Shown: in pieces, positions 18,580 through 28,302 of the stretch
How positions within the stretch are numbered: position 1 is the first letter of the stretch
Layout: every line of letters begins with the position of its first letter
Origin: Ammonifex sp.
GTDB taxonomy: Bacteria > Bacillota > Desulfotomaculia > Desulfotomaculales > DYER01
DNA length: 57,506 nt
Reading direction: 5' to 3'
NCBI GenBank assembly: GCA_020725605.1
Contig: DYER01000080.1
Location: 1 to 57,506, forward strand
Position numbers and translations under genes: made by a program
The notes under the pieces: generated by a model
What the model was told of the DNA's origin: nothing
Database searches by the model: none
The model's input: the letters and a program-made list of their open reading frames with translations, nothing else

Positions 18580-19359
18580 TCAGGCGGCCCGTCCCGCGGG
18601 ACCGGGATTTTTGCCGTGCCGGCGCGGCAGGTGATAGGGCCCCAGGAGCCGGCAGAGGGCCAGATTGACCCGTTCGCTGGCCGCGATGGACCGGAGTTCC
18701 GCCAGCGTGGGCCAGGTCCCTCGGGGCTGCACTTCGCCGCAGACGTCTGCCCCCACCACTCGGCGGCGGGGGAGCAGCCAGCGCAGAAAGGCAAAGGCCA
18801 GCGAGACCGGCACCTCGCCGTGACCCCAGTTGGTGGAGAGCTCCAAAAATACGTCTTTGTCGATGCTGAGGTAGAGGTTCTCCGTGGGCAGGAGTACCTC
18901 GAAGTGATGGGGGGCCCGGGAGAACCAGTACCGCCAGGCCTGCGGCGTGAACACGGTGACCCTCGGGGGAAGGGCGGTAGCTCCCCCGGCGGGCCCCAGC
19001 ACGAGAATGCGCCGCACCGTCGACAGCCTCGCCAGTTCCCCCAACCAGGAACCGCAACTCACGAACCCTTCGGGAGCCGGGAAAAGGTCGACGTGGCGAT
19101 CGAAAACTATCACGCTGAGGGGCCCCTGTTGGGCCCGGCGTTCGATCAGGGGCAGTGCCAGGTGATGCAGGTCACCGCTTCCCAGGAAAACGAGTTCCGC
19201 CGGAAAGTCCTTCAGGCGCCCGGCCACGGCGCCGAGCGTTTCCCGCGCACTCATGTAACGCAGACCCGTGACGTCGAGTGGCAAACGACATTCCGCCAGG
19301 CTCAGGAGCCTTGACTGCCATTCATAGGTGCCGTCCGTCTCGAGGATCCCCACCCGCAT
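18580..19359 (-). CDS. Divergent arginase/ureohydrolase-fold protein
   Basis: Ureohydrolase-like metal motifs: GSGDLHHLAL, VFDRHVD, LSIDKDVF, and E in GADVCGEVQP. Confidence 0.6.
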   Translation of the reverse strand: MRVGILETDGTYEWQSRLLSLAECRLPLDVTGLRYMSARETLGAVAGRLKDFPAELVFLGSGDLHHLALPLIERRAQQGPLSVIVFDRHVDLFPAPEGFVSCGSWLGELARLSTVRRILVLGPAGGATALPPRVTVFTPQAWRYWFSRAPHHFEVLLPTENLYLSIDKDVFLELSTNWGHGEVPVSLAFAFLRWLLPRRRVVGADVCGEVQPRGTWPTLAELRSIAASERVNLALCRLLGPYHLPRRHGKNPGPAGRAA

Positions 19360-19689
19360 CATTGGCGTTCCCACCCATCTTCGGTACATCGACGAGCCGG
19401 TGGAAGCGTGCACGCAGGGAGGAACCTTTCCCGGCAGACCTCTCCGAAAATTAGAATATCAGGTCGAACGGGTTTCCGGAAAGGGGGAAGAGCCTGTTTG
19501 CGCGCCGGGGCGAACCCGCCTCACGCGCCGGCGTCCCCGCACGCCCCCGGGCCCGTACCGGGAGATACCGCCCACGCACCCGGGTGCCATGGCGTGCGGC
19601 ACCAGGCCCAGGGCCCGGTGCCGATGCCGGCGATGCGCCAGCCGGTGCGGTCTGTTTCCCTTTTCAAGATCCAAAAAGAATGTGGCGGC

Positions 19690-20051
19690 CGCTATCCATG
19701 GTAACGGTGCGCCGGAAAAGGAGGTCCAGGGTTACGGCGAACTCGAGGGCCGTGGGCTCCTCCCCCTGCCGGGGGAGTACCACGGGATTGCCGATACAGC
19801 GTACCTCGGCCCGTTTTATGTTGCCCGGTAATATCCTCGAGACGCCGGCCCTTCAGGGAACGGGCAAACCCGTAGTGCCGGCCGACATCAAGCCAGGCGC
19901 CGACGATGTACCCGTCGGATTTTACCACCACGGCCCGGCCCGCCCGGCGGCGGAGATGCACGAATTCGGGCAAGGGCTCCAGGAGGAGCCGGCGCACCTC
20001 CCGCGGGTTTGGGGATGGTGGCCACCGAGCCGGGGGTTTGGGGCGTAACAT
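19690..20051 (-). pseudogene. Possible frameshifted gene of unknown function
   Basis: VKSDGYIVGAWLDVGRHYGFARSLKGRRLEDI continues in another frame as LPGNIKRAEVRCIGNPVVLPRQGEEPTALEFAVTLDLLFRR. Confidence 0.35.
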
Positions 20052-20070
20052 CGGCCACCCGGGGACGTCT
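20044..20070 (+). promoter_or_regulatory. ECF-type promoter candidate A
   Basis: CGTAAC-N16-CGTCT; 23/27 identical to 28237-28263. Confidence 0.5.
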
Positions 20071-20243
20071 GTGTGTTTGACTGATTAATCAGGGGGCATG
20101 CGAACGGCGGGCAGAGGCCACGACGAAGGGTCCGGCGGGAGGCGGGATGGTGGGCCTGCTGGTTGTTCTGATTGCTCTTGCTGCTGGCTGCGGTGGCGGG
20201 TGCCGTTTCGGGCGGCCGCCGCGGGTTTTCGGGGGGTAATGGT

Positions 20244-22235
20244 GTGTTGGTTTGGGCGCGGTGGGGTCTCGCGGTCGCGGCGCTCCTGGCGGCGTTTGCG
20301 CTGCAGGTGGGCCGGGCGGGTGCCGGCGGGATTTGTGTGGAGGTGGACGGCCAGCCGGTTTCCTTCCCGGTCCCGCCGGTGGCGGCGGGAGGAGAGGTAA
20401 TGGTGCCGGTGCGCGCCCTGGGCGAGGCGCTGGGGGCGCACGTGGAATGGTATACCGAGGGGGCACGTGTCATCCTCCAGCGCGCGGGCCGGGTGGTGGA
20501 GTACCGCATTGGCGAACGCGGGGTGACGGTGCGGGGTTTGGACTGTTCCTGGCTGGGTGCCCGCCACTGGGAGCTCCCGTACGCGCCGTACATCGAAGCC
20601 GGCTTGAGCTTTGTGCCGCTGATTTCCGTCACCAAGGGGCTGGGACTGAATGCCGGGGCCGAGTGCGACCCGGCCACGGGCTACCTGATATGTCGGATCT
20701 GGACCCTGGAGCGCCGGGCCGCGCTGGCCGTCACCGCGGTGCCCCCGGGCGCCCTGGTATTTCTGGACGGCGTGGCGCGGGGTATCCTGGCGGCGGACCC
20801 CACGCATCCCGGGAGGTCGCTGGCGCTGACCCTGGGCGATCTGGCTCCCGGACCGCACCTGGTGCGCATCGAGCTCAAGGGATACGAGTGCTGGGAAGAG
20901 GCGGTGGACCTGCGGCCGGGCCTGAACCGGCTGGAGGTGGCGCTGACCCCCGGCAACCGTGGCCGCCTGCGGGTGATTACCGAGCCGCCCGGGGCCGCCG
21001 TTTTCGCCGACGGGCGGAGCGTGGGCCGGACTCCACTGGGCGGTGCGTATCTGTCCCCCGGCCTCCACGCTTTGCGCATCCGGCATGCCGGCCGGGAGTG
21101 GGAGGGGAAGGTGCAGATCTTTCCTCCGGCGGAACCGGGTGGTGTCATACCGGGGGATCTGACCGTGGTTCTGGCGAACCTGGCCTCCGGCTGGGTGGCC
21201 GTGCGCCACCCCGAGCCGACCTTCGCCCTCGGCCTCGGCGGCCCGTGGGGTTGGGATCCGGTTTCCGGAAATGCGGTTTTCGTGGGCCGGGGTATAAGGT
21301 GGGCCGACCCCGATACCTTAGAACCGAGGCGCGTCCTGGATGAGGAGGTCTGGGGCTTCGCAGGGTGGTCACCGGGTGGTGCATACCTGGCCTTCGATAA
21401 CGGACGGTCAATAATCCTTTACGACGGCACCGGGACCCGTAAACTGGGAGAGTGGTCCATGGACGCCCTGGGCATTCCCTCCTTCGACGGGGGCCGGGGT
21501 CTCCTCCGGTGGCTTCCCGACGGGAGACTTCTGGGGGTGAGCGAAGCGGAGTGGTTCGCCCGGTACTGGACCCTGAGCTTTGCGGGAGGGCCCGGCGGCC
21601 CGCCACGGTGCGAAGTCCTTCCTCTGTCCCGGCCGGAAGAGGAGTTTCCGGGGTACCGTTTCCAACCCGTTGAGTGGTTGGAGGGCGGGGAAGTGGTGGT
21701 GCGGGCCGTCTCGTACGCGCACAAGGACGGCCGGCGCGAGTACACCACAGAGGGCTTTTTCGGCGACATCGGCATATGGAACGAACGCACCGGGGAGCTG
21801 CGCCTGCTCACGGACGCGGCGGAAGGAGAATTCTACGATCCCGCGGGCGTGGTACGCCTTCCCGACGGAAGGTGCGGCATTGCCTACCGGTCCTGGCGCC
21901 CGGCGGGGTCCGCAAGGGCCCTTGCCGAGTGGGGACTGCTGGTGAGGGACGCGGGCGGCGGAACCGAGTTGGTGCCGGTTACGGCGCCCGGCGAGGCGCG
22001 ATGGGTTTCCTGGGCCCCGGACGGCGGCGCGGCCCTGCTGGCCACCGAGGACGGAGCAATCATGGCCATGGAGTGGGACGGAACCGGCAAGCGGCTGCTT
22101 TTCCGCCTGCCCGCCTCGGGCGGCGCCAGGCCGGAATGCGACCCGGGCAAATGGGCCCCCGACGCCCGGCGCTTTTTCCTGCGCACCGCGGACGACCATT
22201 TATGGTGGCTGCGCCGGACGGGCTCACCGCGGTAG
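20244..22235 (+). CDS. Exported protein: copper-amine-oxidase-like N-terminal domain, PEGA repeats, beta-propeller-like C-terminus
   Basis: Signal peptide from GTG at about 20244; VMVPVRALGEALGAHVEWY; PEGA-like VTAVPPGALVFLDGVARG and VITEPPGAAVFADGRSVGRTPLGG; upstream TTG 20172 also possible. Confidence 0.75.
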   Translation: MLVWARWGLAVAALLAAFALQVGRAGAGGICVEVDGQPVSFPVPPVAAGGEVMVPVRALGEALGAHVEWYTEGARVILQRAGRVVEYRIGERGVTVRGLDCSWLGARHWELPYAPYIEAGLSFVPLISVTKGLGLNAGAECDPATGYLICRIWTLERRAALAVTAVPPGALVFLDGVARGILAADPTHPGRSLALTLGDLAPGPHLVRIELKGYECWEEAVDLRPGLNRLEVALTPGNRGRLRVITEPPGAAVFADGRSVGRTPLGGAYLSPGLHALRIRHAGREWEGKVQIFPPAEPGGVIPGDLTVVLANLASGWVAVRHPEPTFALGLGGPWGWDPVSGNAVFVGRGIRWADPDTLEPRRVLDEEVWGFAGWSPGGAYLAFDNGRSIILYDGTGTRKLGEWSMDALGIPSFDGGRGLLRWLPDGRLLGVSEAEWFARYWTLSFAGGPGGPPRCEVLPLSRPEEEFPGYRFQPVEWLEGGEVVVRAVSYAHKDGRREYTTEGFFGDIGIWNERTGELRLLTDAAEGEFYDPAGVVRLPDGRCGIAYRSWRPAGSARALAEWGLLVRDAGGGTELVPVTAPGEARWVSWAPDGGAALLATEDGAIMAMEWDGTGKRLLFRLPASGGARPECDPGKWAPDARRFFLRTADDHLWWLRRTGSPR

Positions 22236-22420
22236 CGCCGGGCGGGTCCCGTGGCCAACCGGTGGCGGGCCGTAGCCGAAGAACAAGTTTAACCTTGGCC
22301 GCGCCGTATGCCATGGCCGGGCAGAAGTCGAAAGCCGGCACCGCGCGGTCCCGACGGCGATATCAGGGGAAGAGGAACACGGGTCCACTGCCGGCCCGGA
22401 CTCGCGGCCCAGAAGGCAGT

Positions 22421-23047
22421 TTAAAATTCGGCGGCCAGCCTGCGCGCTTCGGCAACGGCCGCCTGGAAAATGGCGTCTGCCCGGTCCGGGGCATATTCGT
22501 GGCCTTCGCAGATAACCGAAGAAACGTCTTCGATCCCCAGAAAAGAAAGAAGTGCCCGGATGTAGCGGTCCGCAAAGTCCATCTCCGCCGTGGGGGGTTG
22601 GCTGTAGTAACCCCCTCGGGCGTGGATGTGGAGGGCCTTTTTTCCCTTTACCAGCCCCACGGGACCCTGCTCGGTATAATAAAAAGTCTTACCCGCTACC
22701 ACGATGGTGTCCAGGTAAGCCTTCATCATCGGGGGCACGGAGAGATTCCACATCGGGGTGACGAACACATATTTGTCCGCCGAAAGGAACTCTTCCGTAA
22801 GTACGTCAATGGCCTTTATTTTTTCCTCCTCCCGCGGGCTGGGGCTTTCCCCCCGCTGCAATTTTTCCCAACCCGCAATAACTTCCGCATCCACAAAGGG
22901 TACCGGCTCACGGTAGACGTTCCGCTCGATGATCCTGTCCCCGGGATTTTTCGCCCGGTAAGCCCGTAAAAACTCCTCCGCTATGGTCAGGCTTTTGGAA
23001 TCCTCCACAGGCTTCGGGTTTGCCTGCACGCAAAGTAAAACGGCCAT
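22421..23047 (-). CDS. azoR: FMN-dependent NADH:quinone oxidoreductase / azoreductase
   Basis: TPMWNLSVPPMMKAYLDTIVVAGKTFYYTEQGPVGL and GGYYS motif. Confidence 0.9.
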   Translation of the reverse strand: MAVLLCVQANPKPVEDSKSLTIAEEFLRAYRAKNPGDRIIERNVYREPVPFVDAEVIAGWEKLQRGESPSPREEEKIKAIDVLTEEFLSADKYVFVTPMWNLSVPPMMKAYLDTIVVAGKTFYYTEQGPVGLVKGKKALHIHARGGYYSQPPTAEMDFADRYIRALLSFLGIEDVSSVICEGHEYAPDRADAIFQAAVAEARRLAAEF

Positions 23048-23165
23048 TTCGAATACCTCCCCGGCAGGAATTTAAATTTCTTCACTCTTATAGTTTTTTC
23101 CGTGGGGTGCAGGTGTACGCGGAAGTCCGTCATGGGGACCCGGTCGGCACCCGGGGCCAGAGGGT

Positions 23166-23990
23166 TCACACGTCCCTGGTGCGGAAGCAGCGCACCGCCA
23201 GCCAGAGGGCCATCACCAGGTACAGCCCCGCGTAGAGCACCATCCAGCGGCTGGGGATGGAGGCGACGCCGAAGGGACCCATGGCGCCGATACCGCGCCA
23301 GAGGTTGCCGGTCTGCTCCAGCAGGCTGAAGGCGGCCCGGCGGTAGAGGGCGTCCACGGGCAGGATCAGGCTCGCCACGATCCCCAGCTTGACCAGGGTC
23401 GGGCCCGCGGCATGCCCGGCGCGCTCCAGCAGCGCCCCCATCTGTTCCACCATGCCCCCCATCAGGCTCACCCCGTAGAGCAGAAAGACCACCACTCCGG
23501 CGCCCAGGGTGGACAGTACCGTCCCGGCCAGAAAGGCGAGGCCGAGGAGTATCAGGGGCTGGAGGACGAAGAGCCCCAGGGCCTCTCCGATGCCGCGCAG
23601 GAAGACCCCGCCCTGCCAGGCCATCAGGCCCCACAGGCCTGCGAACAGGAGCCCGGCGTAAAGGGTCATGAAGGCCGCGTACCCCAGATACTTGCCCAGC
23701 AGGAAGGTCGGGCGCGAAATCGGGCGGGCCAGCAGGGAGTGGGCCGTGCCGGTCTCGACCTCGCCGGCCACGGCCCCCGCGGCGACGGCCACGGCCAGCA
23801 CCGCGGTCAGCAGCGCCGCCAGAAAGAGACCCATGGTGAACAGCTGGACCGCGGCCAGCCGGTCGAGGACCCCCTGGCCCCTCAGGAAGTGCAGGCCCAG
23901 CCCGAAGAGGGCCAGGAAGGCCAGGGTCAGCAGGGCCGCCCCCGCGAGAATTTTCTTATGCCGGATCTCGGCCAGACTCAGCCGGGCCAT
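23166..23990 (-). CDS. ABC-2/Nos-type transporter permease
   Basis: Polytopic; ETGTAHSLLARPISRPTFLLGKYLGY; downstream of ABC ATPase. Confidence 0.82.
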   Translation of the reverse strand: MARLSLAEIRHKKILAGAALLTLAFLALFGLGLHFLRGQGVLDRLAAVQLFTMGLFLAALLTAVLAVAVAAGAVAGEVETGTAHSLLARPISRPTFLLGKYLGYAAFMTLYAGLLFAGLWGLMAWQGGVFLRGIGEALGLFVLQPLILLGLAFLAGTVLSTLGAGVVVFLLYGVSLMGGMVEQMGALLERAGHAAGPTLVKLGIVASLILPVDALYRRAAFSLLEQTGNLWRGIGAMGPFGVASIPSRWMVLYAGLYLVMALWLAVRCFRTRDV

Positions 23991-24915
23991 AGTACACAGC
24001 TTCGCCGGCACCGGTGTCGTCCCCCTCCATCAGCTCCACAAAAAGGTCCTCCAGGGAGGCGCGGCGCGGCCTCAGGGCGTACAGGCTGCGCCCGCTTTCC
24101 ACGATGCGGCGGGCCAGCAGGGGGACTTCCTGCCTTCGTGCCACCCGGGCGACGAGCGCCGTGCCCTCGCGCCGCAGGTCCCGCACCAGGGGCCGCAGGA
24201 CCGCGAGCAAATCCTCGTCGATTCCGTCCACCTCGATTTCCACTTCGGGGCCGGCATCCAGGAGCTCCGCCAGACCGCCCTGCGCCACCAGCCGGCCTTC
24301 CTTAATGACGGCCACCCGGTCGCATACCCGCTCCACCTCGCTCAGCAGGTGGCTGTTGAGGAAGACGGTGACCCCTTCGCGCTTCAGATCCAGCAGGAGC
24401 CGGCGCACCTCCCGCCGGCCCACGGGGTCCAGGGCCGACGTGGGCTCGTCGAGAAAGAGGAGTTGCGGCCCGGCCAGGAGGGCCACCGCCAGGCCCAGGC
24501 GCTGCTGCATCCCCTTGCTGAAAGTGCCCACCTTTCTTTTTTCGACTCCCGTCAGCCGAACCAGGTCCAGCACCCGGGGTATGCGCCGCTTCAGGTCCGC
24601 CGGCGCCATCCCGGCCAGGGCGCCGTGGAAGCGCAGCAGTTCCTCTGCCGTGAGCCACTGGTGGTAGCGGAAGTTCTCGGGCAGGAAGCCGACCTTCTCG
24701 CGCGCCCGCAGGTCCCCCAGGGGCCGGCCCAGCACGCGGGCGTGGCCGCCCGTGGGAAAGACCAGCCCCACGAGGATCTTCACCAGGGTGCTCTTACCCG
24801 CGCCGTTGGGGCCCAACAGCCCGAAGATTTCCCCTTCCCCCACGCTTAAGGTGATATCCCGGCAGCCACCGCCGCCGGGATACACCTTGGTGAGGCCGAC
24901 GGTCTCAACGACCAT
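23956..24915 (-). CDS. ABC transporter ATP-binding protein
   Basis: GLLGPNGAGKSTLVKILVGLV, FSKGMQQRLGLAVALL, LLFLDEPTSALDP. Confidence 0.93.
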   Translation of the reverse strand: MVVETVGLTKVYPGGGGCRDITLSVGEGEIFGLLGPNGAGKSTLVKILVGLVFPTGGHARVLGRPLGDLRAREKVGFLPENFRYHQWLTAEELLRFHGALAGMAPADLKRRIPRVLDLVRLTGVEKRKVGTFSKGMQQRLGLAVALLAGPQLLFLDEPTSALDPVGRREVRRLLLDLKREGVTVFLNSHLLSEVERVCDRVAVIKEGRLVAQGGLAELLDAGPEVEIEVDGIDEDLLAVLRPLVRDLRREGTALVARVARRQEVPLLARRIVESGRSLYALRPRRASLEDLFVELMEGDDTGAGEAVYYGPAESGRDPA

Positions 24916-26026
24916 AGGACGCCTCCCATTGCCGTGCCAGGGTCAGGGCCTCGTCCCTCGTGGTCTCCGGCGCGGCCTCGAACACCGTCCAGGTCCCGTC
25001 CCGGTACCAGGCCAGGTAGGCGGGGCGGGAGTGGGTCTCCGCGGTGGGTTGTCCCGTTGTTCCGGCCCGCGGAGCTTTCCGGCCCGGCACGAAGAACCCG
25101 GGAGCGCCGTCCAGGGTAATTTCCTCGGCCCGGCCGGTGGGGTCCGGCACGGGCAGGGTGCGGGTCCAATCGTCGATCCCCTCAAGGGCCTTCTTCCAGT
25201 TGCCCGGAAGCACGGGCAGGCGCAGCAGGGCGTCGCGCACCGCCAGCACGTCTACCCCCTCCGGAACCTGAAGGGTGGGGGCGGCGCCCGCGAACGCGAC
25301 CAGGGTCCTGCCCGTGACCCGGTCCACGTAGCGGCCGACGGAGCCCCCGGGGATGGTGATGGTGAAGGTCCGGCCGTCGATTTCCCGCGGCAGCAGGGTG
25401 CCGCTCCCCAGGCCGGCCAGAAATTCGTTGATCCCGTCCGCGTCCGGGGTGATTTTGACCACCGCGCCGGACCGGTCGTGGGTGGACTGCAGGATGTAGC
25501 CTCCCACGGCCGCGGGCAGTTTGACCACGCGGTCCGGTGCCGGAAGGGGCTCGGTTTCCACCCGGCCGAAGTTTTCGACGTTCACGGGCCCGTAGCTTTC
25601 CAGGGCCTCGCGCAGCCTGGTCACATCCGCCGGGTCGAAGTGCAGTACCGCCACCCTTTCCACCCGGAAGACCCTGAGGAACTGGGTGGCCAGGCTCCGG
25701 GCCGGCGCGTAGCCCAACAGCAGGCCCAGGACCGCCGCGGCCGCGATCCACTTGTAGTAACGACGCACTGACGCCAGCACTCCTTTCTTTGGAAGATCGG
25801 TGACGCTCGGGGCGTGCCGGGCCGGCGGCCTGCCCACCGGCATATTGAGGCAGGCCCCGTGGTAGGGGCGCAAGATGCGGGTGACCTCTTCCCTTTCCCG
25901 GGATAGGCGGTTCAGGAGCCGGGAACAGCGGGAACAGGCCTTCAGGTGGGCCTCCAGCATCCGCCCCTCCCGCGGTGAGAGTTGTCCGTCGAGGTAGGCC
26001 AGAAGGTAACCCTCGTCACGGCACAC
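24905..26026 (-). CDS. Anti-sigma factor (zf-HC2-like N-terminus, one TM, extracellular domain)
   Basis: LLAYLDGQLSPREGRMLEAHLKACSRCSRLL; TM segment; overlaps the ECF sigma gene. Confidence 0.8.
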   Translation of the reverse strand: MCRDEGYLLAYLDGQLSPREGRMLEAHLKACSRCSRLLNRLSREREEVTRILRPYHGACLNMPVGRPPARHAPSVTDLPKKGVLASVRRYYKWIAAAAVLGLLLGYAPARSLATQFLRVFRVERVAVLHFDPADVTRLREALESYGPVNVENFGRVETEPLPAPDRVVKLPAAVGGYILQSTHDRSGAVVKITPDADGINEFLAGLGSGTLLPREIDGRTFTITIPGGSVGRYVDRVTGRTLVAFAGAAPTLQVPEGVDVLAVRDALLRLPVLPGNWKKALEGIDDWTRTLPVPDPTGRAEEITLDGAPGFFVPGRKAPRAGTTGQPTAETHSRPAYLAWYRDGTWTVFEAAPETTRDEALTLARQWEASYGR

Positions 26027-26549
26027 CGTCCCCGCCTCCTAACTCCGCACGGTAAAGCGCCAGAAACTTCCTCTGGGCCCGGGCCAGTACGGTGCCCACC
26101 GAGTTCGGGTTGATTCCCAGCGCGGACGCGATCTCCCGGTAGGTGAAACCGGTGTGCCGCAGCAGGAGGGCCAGGCGGTCACGCGGGGCGAGGGCCTCGA
26201 GGGCCCGGCGCACCAGGCGTACGGTTTCCCGGCGCAGCACCGTTTCCTCCAGCGGTACCACTTCCGGCCCCCGGGCCAGCCTTTCCTCCCGCCGCCACCG
26301 CCGGCGCTCGCCGCGCAAGGCGTTCAACGCCAGGCGGCTGCCCACCTGCAGGAGCCAGCCCTCGAGATTTTCCGGCCGCGGCGGGGGCTCGGTGTAGAGC
26401 TTGAGGAAGGTTTCCTGGGCAATTTCCTCGGCCGCGGCCCGCTGCCCCAGCAGGAAGGTCAGGTGGCGCACCACCCCGGGGTAGTACCTCCGGAAGGTTT
26501 CTTCGAAGGCCCGCTCCCCCTCGAGTTTTCCCGGCCTGCCTTCGGCCAC
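26016..26549 (-). CDS. ECF-type RNA polymerase sigma factor
   Basis: FEETFRRYYPGVVRHLTFLLGQRAAAEEIAQETFLKLY; LLLRHTGFTYREIASALGINPNSVGTVLARAQRKF. Confidence 0.9.
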   Translation of the reverse strand: MAEGRPGKLEGERAFEETFRRYYPGVVRHLTFLLGQRAAAEEIAQETFLKLYTEPPPRPENLEGWLLQVGSRLALNALRGERRRWRREERLARGPEVVPLEETVLRRETVRLVRRALEALAPRDRLALLLRHTGFTYREIASALGINPNSVGTVLARAQRKFLALYRAELGGGDGVP

Positions 26550-26829
26550 CCGGTTCCCGGCCCCTTTCCACCTCTAGTAACACCATCGGGCGCCGTTTTG
26601 TGACGCGGCGGGCGGCCGCCCGGTTATATTTTTTTCTTCATTCCGCCCCTTGCCCCTGTTCGTGCGCCGGGCCGCCCCGGTGCCCGCTCCGCGCCGTAAG
26701 GCGCCCCCCGGTTTGCCGCTACCGCAGGCCCGTTGATTTCTACCAGGCGCATGGCAGGAATCTCCTCCGGAACGCAGAATTTAATAATTACTTTTATCGT
26801 GATACTTTTTTCACGGGGGTGCGCCAGAT

Positions 26830-27552
26830 ATGGGAGAAGGATACTTCAAGCAGAGAAACGGTCTTTACGTTCTTGATGTCATGGGCGCGTGCGGGCTGAT
26901 GACCGGCGAGCAGTTCCGGGGCCTGGCTGCGGCGGTGGCAGAGCTGGGGGTGCCGGCGGTGAAGCTGACCACGCGCCAGACGGTGGTGCTGCTGGTGCCG
27001 GAGGAGAAGGCCGCGGCCCTAAAGGCAGCCGTGGAGTCCCTGGGCCTGCGGGTGGCGCCTTACCACAACGTGGTGCGGCCCGTCATGGCCTGCCCGGGTA
27101 GCGCGGACCTGTGCCCGCGGGCCCTGGGCAACGCGCTGGCCCTGGGGCAGGCCCTCCAGGAGCGCTACACCGGGCAGGAGGTACCCAAGGACTTCAAGAT
27201 CTCGGTGGCCGGCTGTCCACGGGGCTGCACCGAACCCTACTGCGCGGACTTCGGGGTGGTGGCCGCGGGCGGTGAGACTTACAATGTGGCCATCGGGGGT
27301 TTCGGGGGCAGCAGCCGGCCCCGCCACGGTGAACTCATTGCCAGGCGCGTGCCCCGGGACGCGGTGTTCGCCATCCTGGACCACGTACTGGAGCGCTACC
27401 GGGCCCTGGCCCAGCCGCGGGAAAAACTGGGCCGGGCCGTCGAACGGTTGGGGCTGGAGGCCTTTTTGCCGCCGGCGCAACTCCTGCGGCCCGCGGAAGA
27501 GCCCGACCCCGTCTTGCTGGAACTGAAGGCCTTCCTCGGTGCGCCGGAGTGA
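26830..27552 (+). CDS. Nitrite/sulfite reductase-like (siroheme / 4Fe-4S) small protein
   Basis: KLTTRQTVVLLVPEE, CPGSADLCPRA and SVAGCPRGCTEPYCADFGVV. Confidence 0.8.
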   Translation: MGEGYFKQRNGLYVLDVMGACGLMTGEQFRGLAAAVAELGVPAVKLTTRQTVVLLVPEEKAAALKAAVESLGLRVAPYHNVVRPVMACPGSADLCPRALGNALALGQALQERYTGQEVPKDFKISVAGCPRGCTEPYCADFGVVAAGGETYNVAIGGFGGSSRPRHGELIARRVPRDAVFAILDHVLERYRALAQPREKLGRAVERLGLEAFLPPAQLLRPAEEPDPVLLELKAFLGAPE

Positions 27553-27587
27553 AACTCGCGCATCCGCCAAATCCGGGAGGGGAAAAA

Positions 27588-28058
27588 ATGACGCCGACGC
27601 GCAAGGCCGTCGACGTGAATCTGGGGGCCCTGGCGGAGGCCCTGGAAAAGAAGATCTGTGCTGCTTGCGATTACCTGGATGCGGCCGAGTGCCGCCCCGA
27701 GAGGTGCATGGTGGCCTTCGCCCGCAAGGTCCTGGCTTTCGTGCTGCCCAAGGGCGTTCTGGACGTGCCGGGGGCCTCGCAACTGATTCCCGCCACGGAC
27801 TTCAAGGTTTACGTGCCCGAAGACGTGGCCGCCGCCCTGGCCGAGACCCTGCGGCAGTGCCGGGAGTGCCGGGACAACCACTCCCCGGACTGCGTGATAG
27901 CCCTGACCCGCGCCTGCCTCGAAAACGCGCTCACCGGCCGGCGCATCGATTACCCGGGCAGCGTGTTCCTCTACCTGGCGCGCCTGCGGGAGCAGGACCC
28001 CCGCCTGGCCGAACTGGTGGCGCGGGAACTGCGACACGGAACGCGACCGGAGGACTGA
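27588..28058 (+). CDS. Cys-rich conserved hypothetical protein
   Basis: CAACDYLDAAECRPERC and CRECRDNHSPDC; GGGAGGGG RBS. Confidence 0.65.
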   Translation: MTPTRKAVDVNLGALAEALEKKICAACDYLDAAECRPERCMVAFARKVLAFVLPKGVLDVPGASQLIPATDFKVYVPEDVAAALAETLRQCRECRDNHSPDCVIALTRACLENALTGRRIDYPGSVFLYLARLREQDPRLAELVARELRHGTRPED

Positions 28059-28236
28059 GGCCGGGCGGGCCGGGTTCGGTATGCCGTTGCGATCGTCCGT
28101 CAGGCCCCGGTATGGGGTATCCCGCCGCAAAGGGGTGGGCTTGTTACGCCACCCGGCCGTCGCCGGCATTTGCCCGCATCCCATCCGGAGCCCGCCACTA
28201 CCCTTATTCCGAAATACCGGGTCAGGGGCTTGTGGC

Positions 28237-28263
28237 CGTAACATGTGCCGCTCGGGGACGTCT
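28237..28263 (+). promoter_or_regulatory. ECF-type promoter candidate B
   Basis: CGTAAC-N16-CGTCT, 40 nt before the start codon at 28303. Confidence 0.55.
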
Positions 28264-28302
28264 AGGTATTCGGCTAATCATATAGGAAAGGGGCGAAGAC
28301 GG

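Noticed and set aside
26610-26640. Palindrome CGGGCGGCCGCCCG followed by GTTATATTTTTTT as a plus-strand terminator
   Set aside because: No plus-strand gene lies immediately upstream; the T-run is separated from the stem, so function is unclear.
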